Shown: one piece after another, positions 44,044 through 52,989 of the stretch | Position numbering within the stretch: the first letter of the stretch is position 1 | How the letters are laid out: each line of letters begins with the position of its first letter | NCBI RefSeq assembly: GCF_016765615.1 | Contig: NZ_JAESWA010000022.1 | Location: forward strand, 397,542 to 461,541 | From: Clostridium paridis | Lineage (GTDB): Bacteria; Bacillota; Clostridia; Clostridiales; Clostridiaceae | DNA: 64,000 bases | Reading direction: 5' to 3' | Program-made: the position numbers and the translations under genes | Notes under the pieces: model-generated | Database searches by the model: none | Seen by the model: only the letters and a program-made list of their open reading frames with translations | Told to the model about the DNA's origin: nothing

Positions 44044-45456
44044 TTGTTTGGAATTTCCTTTCTTAATATATTTAGTTATAAGTTACATAATTTTAAGGTG
44101 GTGGACAAAATTAGTATTAAATCTTTTTTAAGTATAATCGCAGGAAAAATAACTATATTTTTATCAAGACATTTATTTAAAGGTGGTAGTAACTTTCCTG
44201 GAAAAGTTGCCTTAAAACTTGATAAAAAGATTTTAAAAAAAGTTTCAGAAAACTATAAAGTAATTTTAGTAACAGGTACAAATGGTAAAACTACAACTAC
44301 CTCAATGATAGCAAATAGTTTGAAGAATAATGGATTAGATATAATTACTAATGCAACAGGAGCAAATCTTCATACAGGTATCGTAGCTTGTTTCGTTGAA
44401 AATTATAAATTCTTCTCTAAACTTCAAAGATATGCTGTTATTGAAGTGGACGAGGCTAACTTAAAGTTTATTACGGAAGATATTGTTCCAGAAATTATTA
44501 CAATTACTAATTTGTTTAGAGATCAATTAGATAGATATGGTGAAGTTTATACAACTTTAGAAAAGATATTAGAAGGTATTAAAAAAGTACCTGAGACAAA
44601 GCTTATTTTAAATGGTGACGAATCACTGCTTGGTGGATTAAAGCTTAAAAACCCTATGTATTATTACGGATTTAACACTTCAATTAATGATAATAAAGAA
44701 ATTGAAATTAATGCTGATGCTAAGTTCTGCAAGTTTTGTAAAACTCCTTACTCCTATAACTTTATAACATATAATCACTTAGGTGATTATTATTGCGAAG
44801 GATGTGGGTTTAAGAGAGATGAATTAAAATACTACGTTGATAATATAATTGACTTAACTCCAGAAAGTTCAAGTGTAACTATTAATGGAAGAGCATTAAA
44901 TATTAACCAAGCTGGTGTTTATAATATTTATAATGCACTTTGCTCATATGCAATATCAAAAGAATTAGCCCTTGAGGAAGACAAAATTATCGAATCCTTA
45001 GAGAAGCAATCTTCTAGTTTTGGAAGACAAGAAATACTTTCAATTGAAGATAAAAAGGTTAAAATAATTCTTGTCAAAAATCCTGCAGGGTTTAATCAAG
45101 CAATTGATACACTCTGCTTAAATAAGGAATCTTTTTCAACAGCCTTTTTACTAAATGATAATTATGCTGATGGAAGAGACGTATCTTGGATTTGGGACGT
45201 AGATTTTGAAAAGCTTAAGGATTTGCCTATACAAGATGTATTTATATCCGGAATAAGAATGTATGATATGGCTATTAGACTTAAAATTGCTGGGTTAAAC
45301 AAGAATTCTTTTATAATTAAGCAAGAGTATAAGGATTTAACTGATTCAATTATTAATAGCGAGAATAATACTGTATATGTACTAGCAACTTATACTGCAA
45401 TGATTAACTATAGAAAATATCTTCACTCAAAAGGATATATAAAGGAACTATGGTAG
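44044..45456 (+). CDS. murT: Lipid II isoglutaminyl synthase, MurT subunit
   Basis: A Mur ligase-like subunit of up to 470 residues. The ATP site VTGTNGKTTTTS (76-87), ITNLFRDQLDRYGE, a four-cysteine zinc ribbon (CKFC...CEGC) inserted mid-protein, and the C-terminal DUF1727 region are diagnostic. With GatD it amidates the D-glutamate of lipid II. The N-terminus is uncertain: TTG at 44044 lacks a nearby ribosome binding site, GTG at 44098 or 44101 would fit the usual protein length, and a strong AAGGAGGGG (44007-44015) lacks a start at the right distance. gatD begins 12 bases after the stop. Confidence 0.9.
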   Translation: MFGISFLNIFSYKLHNFKVVDKISIKSFLSIIAGKITIFLSRHLFKGGSNFPGKVALKLDKKILKKVSENYKVILVTGTNGKTTTTSMIANSLKNNGLDIITNATGANLHTGIVACFVENYKFFSKLQRYAVIEVDEANLKFITEDIVPEIITITNLFRDQLDRYGEVYTTLEKILEGIKKVPETKLILNGDESLLGGLKLKNPMYYYGFNTSINDNKEIEINADAKFCKFCKTPYSYNFITYNHLGDYYCEGCGFKRDELKYYVDNIIDLTPESSSVTINGRALNINQAGVYNIYNALCSYAISKELALEEDKIIESLEKQSSSFGRQEILSIEDKKVKIILVKNPAGFNQAIDTLCLNKESFSTAFLLNDNYADGRDVSWIWDVDFEKLKDLPIQDVFISGIRMYDMAIRLKIAGLNKNSFIIKQEYKDLTDSIINSENNTVYVLATYTAMINYRKYLHSKGYIKELW

Positions 45457-45468
45457 GAGGAATTTTAA

Positions 45469-46194
45469 ATGGAAATAAATATATGTCATTTATATCCTGA
45501 TTTATTAAATGTTTATGGAGATTTAGGAAATATACTTGTGCTTAAATATAGATCTGAACAAAGGGGAATAAAAGTCAATATTACTAACTTGTCACTTGGT
45601 GATAAATTTAATAGAAACGACTTTGACATTGTATTCTTTGGTGGTGGACAGGACTATGAACAGTCTATTGTATCTGATGATTTAAAATTAAATAAAGGAT
45701 ATGAACTACAAGAATATATTGAACGCGGTAAAGTATTTCTTGCAATTTGCGGAGGTTATCAACTTTTGGGTAAGTATTACACTTCTCCAAAAGGAGAAAA
45801 ACTTGAGGGATTAAATATATTAGATTTATATACTACAGGAGGAAGCACTAGATTTATAGGAAATACCATGATAAAAAATGAAGATTTTAACGAAACCTAT
45901 GTTGGTTTTGAAAATCATTCAGGAAGAACTTACTTAGGAGATGATTTGAAACCTCTAGGAAAATGTATAGTTGGTTATGGTAATAATGGTGAAGATGGAA
46001 ATGAAGGATGCATATATAAAAATACTTATGGAACCTATTTCCATGGACCCTTTCTTACAAAAAATCCTGAATTTGCAGATAGATTAATTCAAACTGCTTT
46101 AGCAAACAAAGGATATGATTATACACTTGCTCCTATTGATGATACCTTAGAACTTAATGCTAAGGAATCTGTAATTAATACCTTAAGCAAATAA
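45469..46194 (+). CDS. gatD: Lipid II isoglutaminyl synthase, GatD glutaminase subunit
   Basis: A 241-residue class I glutaminase. LAICGGYQLLG holds the nucleophile Cys94, and TYGTYFHGPFLTKNPEFAD the catalytic His; FFGGGQDYEQ and ENHSGRTYLG are GatD-specific blocks. It supplies ammonia to MurT to amidate D-Glu in peptidoglycan stem peptides, which aids cross-linking. AGGAGG is placed before the ATG. Operon with murT. Confidence 0.95.
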   Translation: MEINICHLYPDLLNVYGDLGNILVLKYRSEQRGIKVNITNLSLGDKFNRNDFDIVFFGGGQDYEQSIVSDDLKLNKGYELQEYIERGKVFLAICGGYQLLGKYYTSPKGEKLEGLNILDLYTTGGSTRFIGNTMIKNEDFNETYVGFENHSGRTYLGDDLKPLGKCIVGYGNNGEDGNEGCIYKNTYGTYFHGPFLTKNPEFADRLIQTALANKGYDYTLAPIDDTLELNAKESVINTLSK

Positions 46195-46214
46195 CAACTT
46201 GAAGGGATATAACT

Positions 46215-47117
46215 ATGAAAATTAATAATAAAGTATACAGTGTGTCTTTATTACTAGTTGCAGCTTTTTGGGGATTTGGATTTGTAGCTTCTAAAGAAGC
46301 TTTAAACTCCTTTCCCCCTTTTGTTTTAACTTCTATAAGATTTACTGTTTCTGGATTAATTCTACTTATAATCTTTATAAAACGCATTAAAAACTTAACA
46401 CTAAAATCCCTCGGTTCGGGAATATTACTTGGATTTTTTCTTTTTTTAGGATTTTCAACTCAAACTGTTGGTTTGGTTTATACAACTGCATCTAAAAATG
46501 CATTTATAACAGGATTAAATGTTATAATTGTACCTTTTTTGGCTTGGATAATATTTAAGGACAAGCTAGAAAAATTTTCAGTATTTTCAGCAGTGCTTGC
46601 TTTTCTAGGTATTTTCCTATTAACTTGGGACGGTTCTTCACTTTTATTTAATTTTGGAGATACACTTACCTTGTTTTGCGCATTATTTTTTGCTATGCAT
46701 ATCACTTTTGTTGGTGTATTTTCAAAAAAGTATGACCCTATTTTGCTAACTATAATTCAATTTTTAGTAACTGGGATTTTAGCTTTAATTTGTTCTATTA
46801 AATATGAAAATGTATCTGATATAAATATAAATAACTCTTTAGTTTCATTAGGCTATTTAACTTTTGTTTCGACTTTATTAGCATTCCTAATGCAAAACAT
46901 TGCTCAAAAGCACACCAAACCATCACAAGCTGCATTAATACTATGTACTGAATCTTTATTTGGTCCATTGTTTTCTTCTTTAGTCTTGAAAGAAACATTA
47001 ACTATTCAAATGATATTTGGCGGAGCAATCTTATTTCTATCAATAATAATTTGTGAAACTAAGCTTTCATTTTTACATTTACTTTTTAGAAAAGAAAATT
47101 CTAATAGTCGTATTTAA
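46215..47117 (+). CDS. EamA/DMT superfamily transporter
   Basis: A 300-residue protein with ten predicted helices in two EamA repeats; each begins with a motif like FWGFGFVASKEAL and ends with an acidic/basic loop. Such proteins export or import metabolites such as amino acids or nucleobases; the substrate here is unknown. GAAGGG precedes the ATG, 20 bases after gatD, so it may belong to the same transcript. A bidirectional terminator follows. Confidence 0.87.
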   Translation: MKINNKVYSVSLLLVAAFWGFGFVASKEALNSFPPFVLTSIRFTVSGLILLIIFIKRIKNLTLKSLGSGILLGFFLFLGFSTQTVGLVYTTASKNAFITGLNVIIVPFLAWIIFKDKLEKFSVFSAVLAFLGIFLLTWDGSSLLFNFGDTLTLFCALFFAMHITFVGVFSKKYDPILLTIIQFLVTGILALICSIKYENVSDININNSLVSLGYLTFVSTLLAFLMQNIAQKHTKPSQAALILCTESLFGPLFSSLVLKETLTIQMIFGGAILFLSIIICETKLSFLHLLFRKENSNSRI

Positions 47118-47130
47118 TATATACTCACTT

Positions 47131-47155
47131 AAAAGGGGATTATTTATCCCCTTTT
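47131..47155. terminator. Bidirectional intrinsic terminator
   Basis: AAAAGGGGAT with ATCCCCTTTT around a 5-base loop; the NUDIX gene's stop codon lies in it. Confidence 0.85.
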
Positions 47156-47751
47156 ATTATTTTAATAAATTCATAAATAATCCTAGCAGTATGTCCCCAT
47201 ACTACTACATCCCCATATTTATAAAAATGTGTAGCATATTTAATTTTTGAAAAATTATATTCCTTCCCTCCTCTTATTAAATGGAATGGGAATTCTTCTC
47301 CTCTTTCTACCTTAAGTTCATCTTCATGAATCAAGGGTGTGTTATTAATAAAAAACTCGAGTGGAATTTTTATCATTGAATCCACCTCATCTCTATTAAA
47401 ATCTTCAGTTAAGCTCTTGAGTCTTCCTACATAGGGATACATTATAAGAGAAAATGGTGTAACTAAGTAATCCATTTGACCAATAATTTCAATATCTGAT
47501 TCTTTTACGCAAAGCTCCTCCATGAGTTCTCTTACAGCAGCCTCCTTTGGATTTTCTCCTGGCTCAATCTTCCCTCCAGGTAAACAAATATCCCCTGGCT
47601 GATGTTTTAGTTTTAAAGAACGCCTTTCAAAAATTATATATGTTATTCCTTCTTCCTCATATAATGGTATAACAACGGAACTTCTCTTATATTTTCCTAT
47701 TTTTCTTGGTTTTCTATCTTTAAATTTCTCTTCAATTTGTTTACAATTCAT
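47140..47751 (-). CDS. NUDIX hydrolase, probable CoA pyrophosphatase
   Basis: A 203-residue NUDIX enzyme. The Nudix box GGKIEPGENPKEAAVRELMEEL is complete, and FERRSLKLKHQPGDICLPGG just before it fits the UPF0035 pattern of CoA pyrophosphatases (NudL/PCD1), which cleave CoA to phosphopantetheine and 3',5'-ADP. ATG at 47751 follows AAGGAG by 8 bases; an upstream in-frame TTG at 47757 is too close. Convergent with the transporter gene. Confidence 0.85.
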   Translation of the reverse strand: MNCKQIEEKFKDRKPRKIGKYKRSSVVIPLYEEEGITYIIFERRSLKLKHQPGDICLPGGKIEPGENPKEAAVRELMEELCVKESDIEIIGQMDYLVTPFSLIMYPYVGRLKSLTEDFNRDEVDSMIKIPLEFFINNTPLIHEDELKVERGEEFPFHLIRGGKEYNFSKIKYATHFYKYGDVVVWGHTARIIYEFIKIIKGDK

Positions 47752-47887
47752 TATCAAATCTCCTTATAACAGGTTTTATAGTTGTTATTATACTACAATG
47801 ATGGTATACTTATTAAGGCTAAAAAGGATTACAACTAAATTATTTTAGTTATAAAAAATTATATGAGAAGATTTGGAGAGATGTATT

Positions 47888-49147
47888 TTGAAACGTAGAA
47901 CTTTATTATCAACACTTGCAATTACTTTATCCTTAACATTTATATCTCCTTTCGCACTAAAGACTCAAGCAGCTGAAAAATCCTCAGCACCTTCTGTCGC
48001 TGCGAAAGCTGCTATTACTATAGATTATGAAACTGGTGAAATTATTTACGCAAAAGATGTAGATGCAAAAAAGTATCCAGCTAGTACTACAAAACTTATG
48101 ACTTCTTTACTTTTTGCTGAGAATAAAACTAAAAATGACACTATAGACTATACAGAAGAGGCAAAGAAACAGCCTGCATATTCATTAAATACTAATATGC
48201 AACCTATCCCTGTAGGTGGAACTATGACTGCTGACGATGTTATGAAGGCCCTTCTACTTTATTCTGCTAATGATTCAGCTTACATGATTGCTGATGCTGT
48301 TGGTGGAGATTCTAAAGGCTTTGCAGACATGATGAATAAAAAAGCTCAAGAACTTAATATGAAGGATACCCATTTTGTTACACCTAATGGATTACATGAT
48401 GAAGATCATTACACTACTGCGTATGACCTTTCAACCTTAGGAAAAGCTGCTTACCATAATGATTGGGTAAGAGAAATAATGGGAACAGACAAAGCAACTA
48501 TAACCATAAACAAAACTGCTACTTTCAATGTAGAAAATAGAAATGAAAATTTAGGAAAAGATGGTTGTATTGGTGGTAAAACTGGCTATACTCAACAAGC
48601 TGGTAGATGCTTAGTTGCTCTTTACGAAAGAAATGGAAGAAAAATAATTGGAGTTGTACTTGACTCAACAAAGGACGAGCATAGTACACAAGTTTTCAAA
48701 GATATGAAATCTATAATTGACTATAGTTATGATGCTACTCAAAAGACGCTACTTAAAGCAGGCTCTGAAGTTGGTAAAGTTTCTCTAGATTATAAAGCTT
48801 TCAAGTTCTTTGGACCAAAGAAGACTCTAGAAGTTCCTGTAACTTTAGATAAAGATGTCACAGCATATTCAAATTATGTAAATGATAAAGAAGGTAAAGT
48901 TACTATAAACACAGAAGGGAAAGATGCTTGGTCTCTTGCATCAAATAAAGCTACTAAACTAAGCTTTTCAGTAAGGGAGTATAAAGCAGATTACACTGGA
49001 AGTGTAAATGTAAAACTAACTCAGTTATTAAAAGCTAACATAGTATTATACGTAATTACTTTAGTAGGAATAGTTGTAATTTTAACTCTAGTTTATCTAA
49101 TTGCAACTGCAAGAAAAAGATCTAGACGTAGAAGAAGAAGATATTAA
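47888..49147 (+). CDS. D-alanyl-D-alanine carboxypeptidase (penicillin-binding)
   Basis: A 419-residue serine peptidase of the S11/DacA family. Signal peptide (residues 1-28, ending KTQA) precedes the catalytic SxxK STTK (66-69), the SAN triad (LLYSANDSAYM) and GGKTGYTQQ. The C-terminal extension ends in a transmembrane helix and a basic tail RKRSRRRRRRY, so it is anchored outside the membrane. It trims the terminal D-Ala of stem peptides. TTG at 47888 is the best start: GGAGAG is 7 bases upstream. Confidence 0.93.
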   Translation: MKRRTLLSTLAITLSLTFISPFALKTQAAEKSSAPSVAAKAAITIDYETGEIIYAKDVDAKKYPASTTKLMTSLLFAENKTKNDTIDYTEEAKKQPAYSLNTNMQPIPVGGTMTADDVMKALLLYSANDSAYMIADAVGGDSKGFADMMNKKAQELNMKDTHFVTPNGLHDEDHYTTAYDLSTLGKAAYHNDWVREIMGTDKATITINKTATFNVENRNENLGKDGCIGGKTGYTQQAGRCLVALYERNGRKIIGVVLDSTKDEHSTQVFKDMKSIIDYSYDATQKTLLKAGSEVGKVSLDYKAFKFFGPKKTLEVPVTLDKDVTAYSNYVNDKEGKVTINTEGKDAWSLASNKATKLSFSVREYKADYTGSVNVKLTQLLKANIVLYVITLVGIVVILTLVYLIATARKRSRRRRRRY

Positions 49148-49162
49148 AAACTTTTAATATAT

Positions 49163-49196
49163 AAACCGCAAATACAAATGTATTTGCGGTTTGTTT
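49163..49196. terminator. Bidirectional intrinsic terminator
   Basis: A 14-bp perfect stem, AAACCGCAAATACA with its complement, 2-base loop, T run after. Confidence 0.9.
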
Positions 49197-49850
49197 TTAT
49201 GCTATATTTTCTTTTAACTCTTTCAAAATTTCAATTACATCCATTGGCTTTTCTATAAAATAGTCTGGTGAGGCTTGTCTAAGTTCTTCTAATGGAATCG
49301 CCGTATATTTTACACCAATCGTCTTACATCCAGCCCCTTTGCCACATAAAATATCATATGTAGCATCTCCTACCATGATAGCCTCACTTGGCTTAATATT
49401 TAAAATTTCACAAGCCTTTAAAGCAGGCTCTGCATCTGGCTTATGTTTTTCAGTTGATTCAGGTGTTATTATTACATCCATTAAATTTAAAATTCCTGAT
49501 ATCTCCATACCTCTTTTTGCAAGAGAAGCCCTTTTAGATGTTACTATTCCAGTTTTTATACCCATATTCTTTAGCTGAATTAGCATTTCCTTCACGCCTT
49601 CAAAAGCATTGCACATATTATCATGATTACTTTCGTTATAATCTCTATAAGTTTTAACTAAATCATCAACTCTTTCCTCTGAATATTGTCCTAAGGTCTG
49701 AACTAATGGTCTTCCAAATAACATTGCTATTTCCTCCTCTGGAGGTTCAATATCTAATATTTCTTTAAATGCCTTTTTAAAGGAATCCATAATAAGTTTA
49801 TTGGTATCAATAAGTGTACCGTCTAAATCGAATAATACTGCTCTAATCAT
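49197..49850 (-). CDS. ppaX: HAD hydrolase, PpaX-like pyrophosphatase
   Basis: A 217-residue protein of the HAD IA group. FDLDGTLIDTNKLIMDSF (nucleophile Asp in FDLDGT, residues 7-12), VTSKR (motif II), and MVGDATYDILCGKGAG (motif IV) are intact. The TYRDYNESNHDNM segment resembles PpaX of B. subtilis, which hydrolyses the PPi made by HPr kinase/phosphorylase in the dephosphorylation reaction; phosphoglycolate phosphatase is the alternative. The palindrome at 49911-50014 lies upstream. Convergent with the carboxypeptidase gene. Confidence 0.75.
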   Translation of the reverse strand: MIRAVLFDLDGTLIDTNKLIMDSFKKAFKEILDIEPPEEEIAMLFGRPLVQTLGQYSEERVDDLVKTYRDYNESNHDNMCNAFEGVKEMLIQLKNMGIKTGIVTSKRASLAKRGMEISGILNLMDVIITPESTEKHKPDAEPALKACEILNIKPSEAIMVGDATYDILCGKGAGCKTIGVKYTAIPLEELRQASPDYFIEKPMDVIEILKELKENIA

Positions 49851-49910
49851 AACTTCACTCCTTACTTTAATTCTAAGTCTATGATAATATGTTTAATTAA
49901 AATAGGCAAG

Positions 49911-50014
49911 TATAGGGTTTTTTATAGGAAACTTAACTTATACTTGTTTGAAAATGTCGGCTTCTAGACATTTCCAGACATGTATAAGTTAATAGTTGAA
50001 CTTAAAACCCTATA
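49911..50014. repeat. Palindromic intergenic element (family member C)
   Basis: Three nested pairs: TATAGGGTTTT (49911-49921)/AAAACCCTATA (50004-50014), TAACTTATAC (49934-49943)/GTATAAGTTA (49982-49991), AAATGTC (49952-49958)/GACATTT (49967-49973). Together they can fold into a long hairpin of about 104 bases. It shares ends and its right half with the element at 40989-41067. Confidence 0.6.
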
Positions 50015-50072
50015 ATAGAGTTTTTTGTGAAGGAGATGGTACAAATACCACCTCCCCCATTTTCACTTCTTT

Positions 50073-50246
50073 TTAATCATCATCAGCTTGTCGTATGATA
50101 GCCTCATAATCATTTAGTTTGCTATCTAGCAGCTGACTTACTTCAACCAACTCTGGATCAAAGATCTCTTCTTTTTCGTCAAGAAGATTATTCATTCGAC
50201 TTCTTAAATCTTCTATTTCCATTAGAACTTCTTCCAGATTTGACAT
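50073..50246 (-). CDS. Spo0E-like aspartyl-phosphate phosphatase
   Basis: A 57-residue protein, mostly two helices. MEIEDLRSRMNNLL and VEVSQLLDSKLNDYE carry the Spo0E-type SQxLDxxLNxY signature. In bacilli such proteins remove phosphate from Spo0A~P and delay sporulation; in clostridia the role is likely similar but unproven. AAGGAGGTGGGG precedes the ATG at 50246. It is too short for routine gene calls but the motif and ribosome binding site support it. A hairpin (50027-50066) lies past its stop. Confidence 0.8.
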   Translation of the reverse strand: MSNLEEVLMEIEDLRSRMNNLLDEKEEIFDPELVEVSQLLDSKLNDYEAIIRQADDD

Positions 50247-50399
50247 AATACCCCACCTCCTTCAATAAAACATTATACTATCTGGAGTATTTTGTCAGTT
50301 TATGGTGTCTGAAATATTTTTTATAAATTCGTATAAAATATATCAAAATTATAAAAACTTATTGTGATAAACTAAATATTTATATAACGAGGTATACAA

Positions 50400-51320
50400 A
50401 TGATGAGAAAAATATTTAAATCCAGCACTTTAATATTGATGATTTTAATTCTTGTAATAGCTAGCCCTATTAATGCTTTAGCTAGTGCAAATACCGATGT
50501 TCAAGCTCAAGATGATGAAGTTCATCTTGTCTTAGATGCTCTTAATTCCTCAAATCTTCCTAAACACTTCCGTAAAACTACAGATAAAATTGATATCAAG
50601 GATAGTAAAATTCTTAATTTAAATGGATTAGATGCTTTAAATATTTCAGGAAGCTCACAATTTACAGAATACTCATTAAAGACACTAAAAGAAGCCTTAG
50701 ATACTAAAAAGAAAATAGTAGTTATAGACCTAAGGGAAGAATCTCACGGCTTTATTGATGGAAATGCTATCAGCTTTAAAAACAAATATAATAATGCAAA
50801 TCATGGATTAACAAGGAAAGAGGTTATAGCTAAAGAGAAGAAAGACTTGAAAGGTATTCCTAAGAATGAATTTGTAACATTCTATAATAAACCTCAAACC
50901 ACATTAACCCCCAATAAGATATATAACGAAGAAAAGTTGGTTAACAGTCTTGGTATGAAGTATAAGAGAATTCCAGTTACCGATGGCAGTATTCCTACAA
51001 ATGATACAGTAGATTATTTTGTTAAAGAAATTAATTCACTTTCTAAGGATAAGTGGATTCATTTCCATTGCAAAGAAGGTATTGGTAGAACTACAACATT
51101 CATGATAATGTTCGATTCCATGAAAAACTATAAAGATGTTAAACTTGAAGATATCATAAAAAGGCAAATAATTCTCTCTGGAATTTCAACAGAAAGCATT
51201 CAAAGTTTCTATACAGAAAGACGCATAAATTTTCTAACTACCTTTTATGAGTATTGCTCAGAAAATGGTGATAAATATAAAGTAAAATTTTCAGATTGGG
51301 CAAAGGAAAAAGGGTATTGA
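50400..51320 (+). CDS. Secreted PTP-like inositol phosphatase (cysteine phytase)
   Basis: A 306-residue protein with a signal peptide (about 1-30). The active-site loop HFHCKEGIGRTTTFM (HC at 223-224, Arg230) fits the CX5R cysteine phosphatase, and with DLREESHGFIDG (110-121) and RIPVTDGSIPT (190-200, with the general acid Asp195) the match is to PTP-like myo-inositol phosphatases (phytases). The enzyme would release phosphate from phytate-like compounds outside the cell. GAGG lies 8 bases before the ATG. The GxGYxYP gene begins 4 bases after its stop. Confidence 0.87.
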   Translation: MMRKIFKSSTLILMILILVIASPINALASANTDVQAQDDEVHLVLDALNSSNLPKHFRKTTDKIDIKDSKILNLNGLDALNISGSSQFTEYSLKTLKEALDTKKKIVVIDLREESHGFIDGNAISFKNKYNNANHGLTRKEVIAKEKKDLKGIPKNEFVTFYNKPQTTLTPNKIYNEEKLVNSLGMKYKRIPVTDGSIPTNDTVDYFVKEINSLSKDKWIHFHCKEGIGRTTTFMIMFDSMKNYKDVKLEDIIKRQIILSGISTESIQSFYTERRINFLTTFYEYCSENGDKYKVKFSDWAKEKGY

Positions 51321-51324
51321 TATT

Positions 51325-52989
51325 ATGAAAAGGAAAAGAACGTTAATAATATTAGTTATCTTAATTTTAATGAATTCAAGTTCAGTTCTAGCTTTTTCAA
51401 ATATTCCAAAGTATTCTTTAAAAAATCCTAAAAAACCAAAATATCTTTATGTATTATCTCAGAATGATATGACAGAAGCTGAGCAAGTTATGATTTCAAC
51501 TTTGCAGGGATTAATTTCTACTCATTCTTCAAGACAAATATATACAATTAACTCGAACCAACCAGATTATAATATATGGCTAGATGACTTGAAAGATAAT
51601 TACAATGTAAATTACGAAATGGTAGCTAATCCATGGAGTATGATAGATGTTTTTAAAGATTATATTAAAGGATATGTTTTATATTCTAAAGCAACGCCTT
51701 CTGACCCTTCAATTAATAACGCTTGCACTTTAGCTGCTTTAAAATCCTCTCTAGCTATAGATGAATCTATAGAGGATAAAATTAAAGACTTGGGAATAAC
51801 AACTGTTATTGGTGATTGTAGAAATACTGATAAGTTTTGGGCATATGATAACTTATGGAATAAGTTAAAAAACCATTCCTTGGTTATAGAATTATCCCCT
51901 GCACATTCTAGTGCTCTAAGAGATTATGCAATTATGACAAAATCTTTAGTTTTCTATGAAGATGATGTTAATGATTTTAAACTAAGAGAAAAAGTTTTTG
52001 GTTCCATGGATTCTAATTCTATTTGCCTTGGATGGGGGCCAGATGAATATAAAAATGTAAATATTGCTTCAAAGTATGGTGTTGGAATGATTGCCGCAGA
52101 TTGGTCCTATAATTTATCTGTTCTTAGCTCATTTCCATCTAATCCATTAAATCAGAAAAACCAAGCAGTTCCTACAGAGGCAAATGTTCATTATGTGACT
52201 TTTATAATGTCAGATGGAGATAATCAGCAATGGAATCTAGGGAGTAACTATACTTCACCAAAGTGGTATGGATCAAAGTTTAGAGGAAAATTTAGTATGG
52301 GCTGGAGCATGACTCCTTCTTTATATTACCTAGCCCCTACTGTTCTTAATAAATATTATAGTTCCGCAACAAGTTTAGACAATTTCATCGTCTCTCCTTC
52401 TGGAAATTCATATATTTATCCAAGCAAATTTCCTTCTAACGCACTAGATAAATATTTAGAGGATTTAAATTCCTATATGGGAAAAGTTGATGAAAAGTAT
52501 ATAGCTGTTATCGATGATTGGGCTTTCAACAAAACAAGTTTATGGGATAAATTCACAATCAAACCTAATATTGAAGGGATTTTTTATTTAAATTATTCTA
52601 AGCATGATGATTATAAGGGCAAGATTTTATGGTCACATGAAAAGCCTATTGTCTCCTGTAGAAACTTACTTTGGAGTGGCCTTGAAGATGAAACGGAGTT
52701 AATTAATTCCGTTGAAAACTCCGTAAAAAATGGTGAAATAGATATAAATAATGAAAGTGCCTATACATTTGTATATGTTCATGCTTGGAGTAAAGATATG
52801 AGCAATATAAGCAACGTGGTTGAAAGACTTAATAAGTTACCTAACGTTCGAATTGTTACACCAGACTCATTTATGAAATTAATTAAGCAAAATGTATTGC
52901 AAAGTAAAAAGAACAGTAATAACTGTTCTTTTTACTTTATACTTCCTGCAGTTATAGATTTTATTATATGTTTTTGTGCTAGGAAATAG
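51325..52989 (+). CDS. Secreted GxGYxYP domain protein
   Basis: A 554-residue protein with a signal peptide (residues 1-23). FIMSDGDNQQWN (294-304) and PSGNSYIYP (358-366) are the signature of the GxGYxYP family, placed among putative glycoside hydrolases; activity is not known. The last 29 residues are odd: from residue 526 the reading frame runs through a 17-bp terminator stem and then opposite the convergent permease gene, so an earlier stop codon was probably lost. It is in an operon with the phytase, 4 bases apart. Confidence 0.82.
   Translation: MKRKRTLIILVILILMNSSSVLAFSNIPKYSLKNPKKPKYLYVLSQNDMTEAEQVMISTLQGLISTHSSRQIYTINSNQPDYNIWLDDLKDNYNVNYEMVANPWSMIDVFKDYIKGYVLYSKATPSDPSINNACTLAALKSSLAIDESIEDKIKDLGITTVIGDCRNTDKFWAYDNLWNKLKNHSLVIELSPAHSSALRDYAIMTKSLVFYEDDVNDFKLREKVFGSMDSNSICLGWGPDEYKNVNIASKYGVGMIAADWSYNLSVLSSFPSNPLNQKNQAVPTEANVHYVTFIMSDGDNQQWNLGSNYTSPKWYGSKFRGKFSMGWSMTPSLYYLAPTVLNKYYSSATSLDNFIVSPSGNSYIYPSKFPSNALDKYLEDLNSYMGKVDEKYIAVIDDWAFNKTSLWDKFTIKPNIEGIFYLNYSKHDDYKGKILWSHEKPIVSCRNLLWSGLEDETELINSVENSVKNGEIDINNESAYTFVYVHAWSKDMSNISNVVERLNKLPNVRIVTPDSFMKLIKQNVLQSKKNSNNCSFYFILPAVIDFIICFCARK
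52901..52938. terminator. Bidirectional terminator located inside the GxGYxYP reading frame
   Basis: A 17-bp perfect stem (52901-52917 with 52922-52938) with an AATA loop, A and T runs. On the minus strand it follows the permease stop (52932); on the plus strand it lies about 90 bases before the stop. Confidence 0.85.

Noticed and set aside
50027-50066. Hairpin as a terminator for the Spo0E-like gene
   Set aside because: On the minus strand it is followed by A residues rather than T residues, so it does not have the form of an intrinsic terminator.
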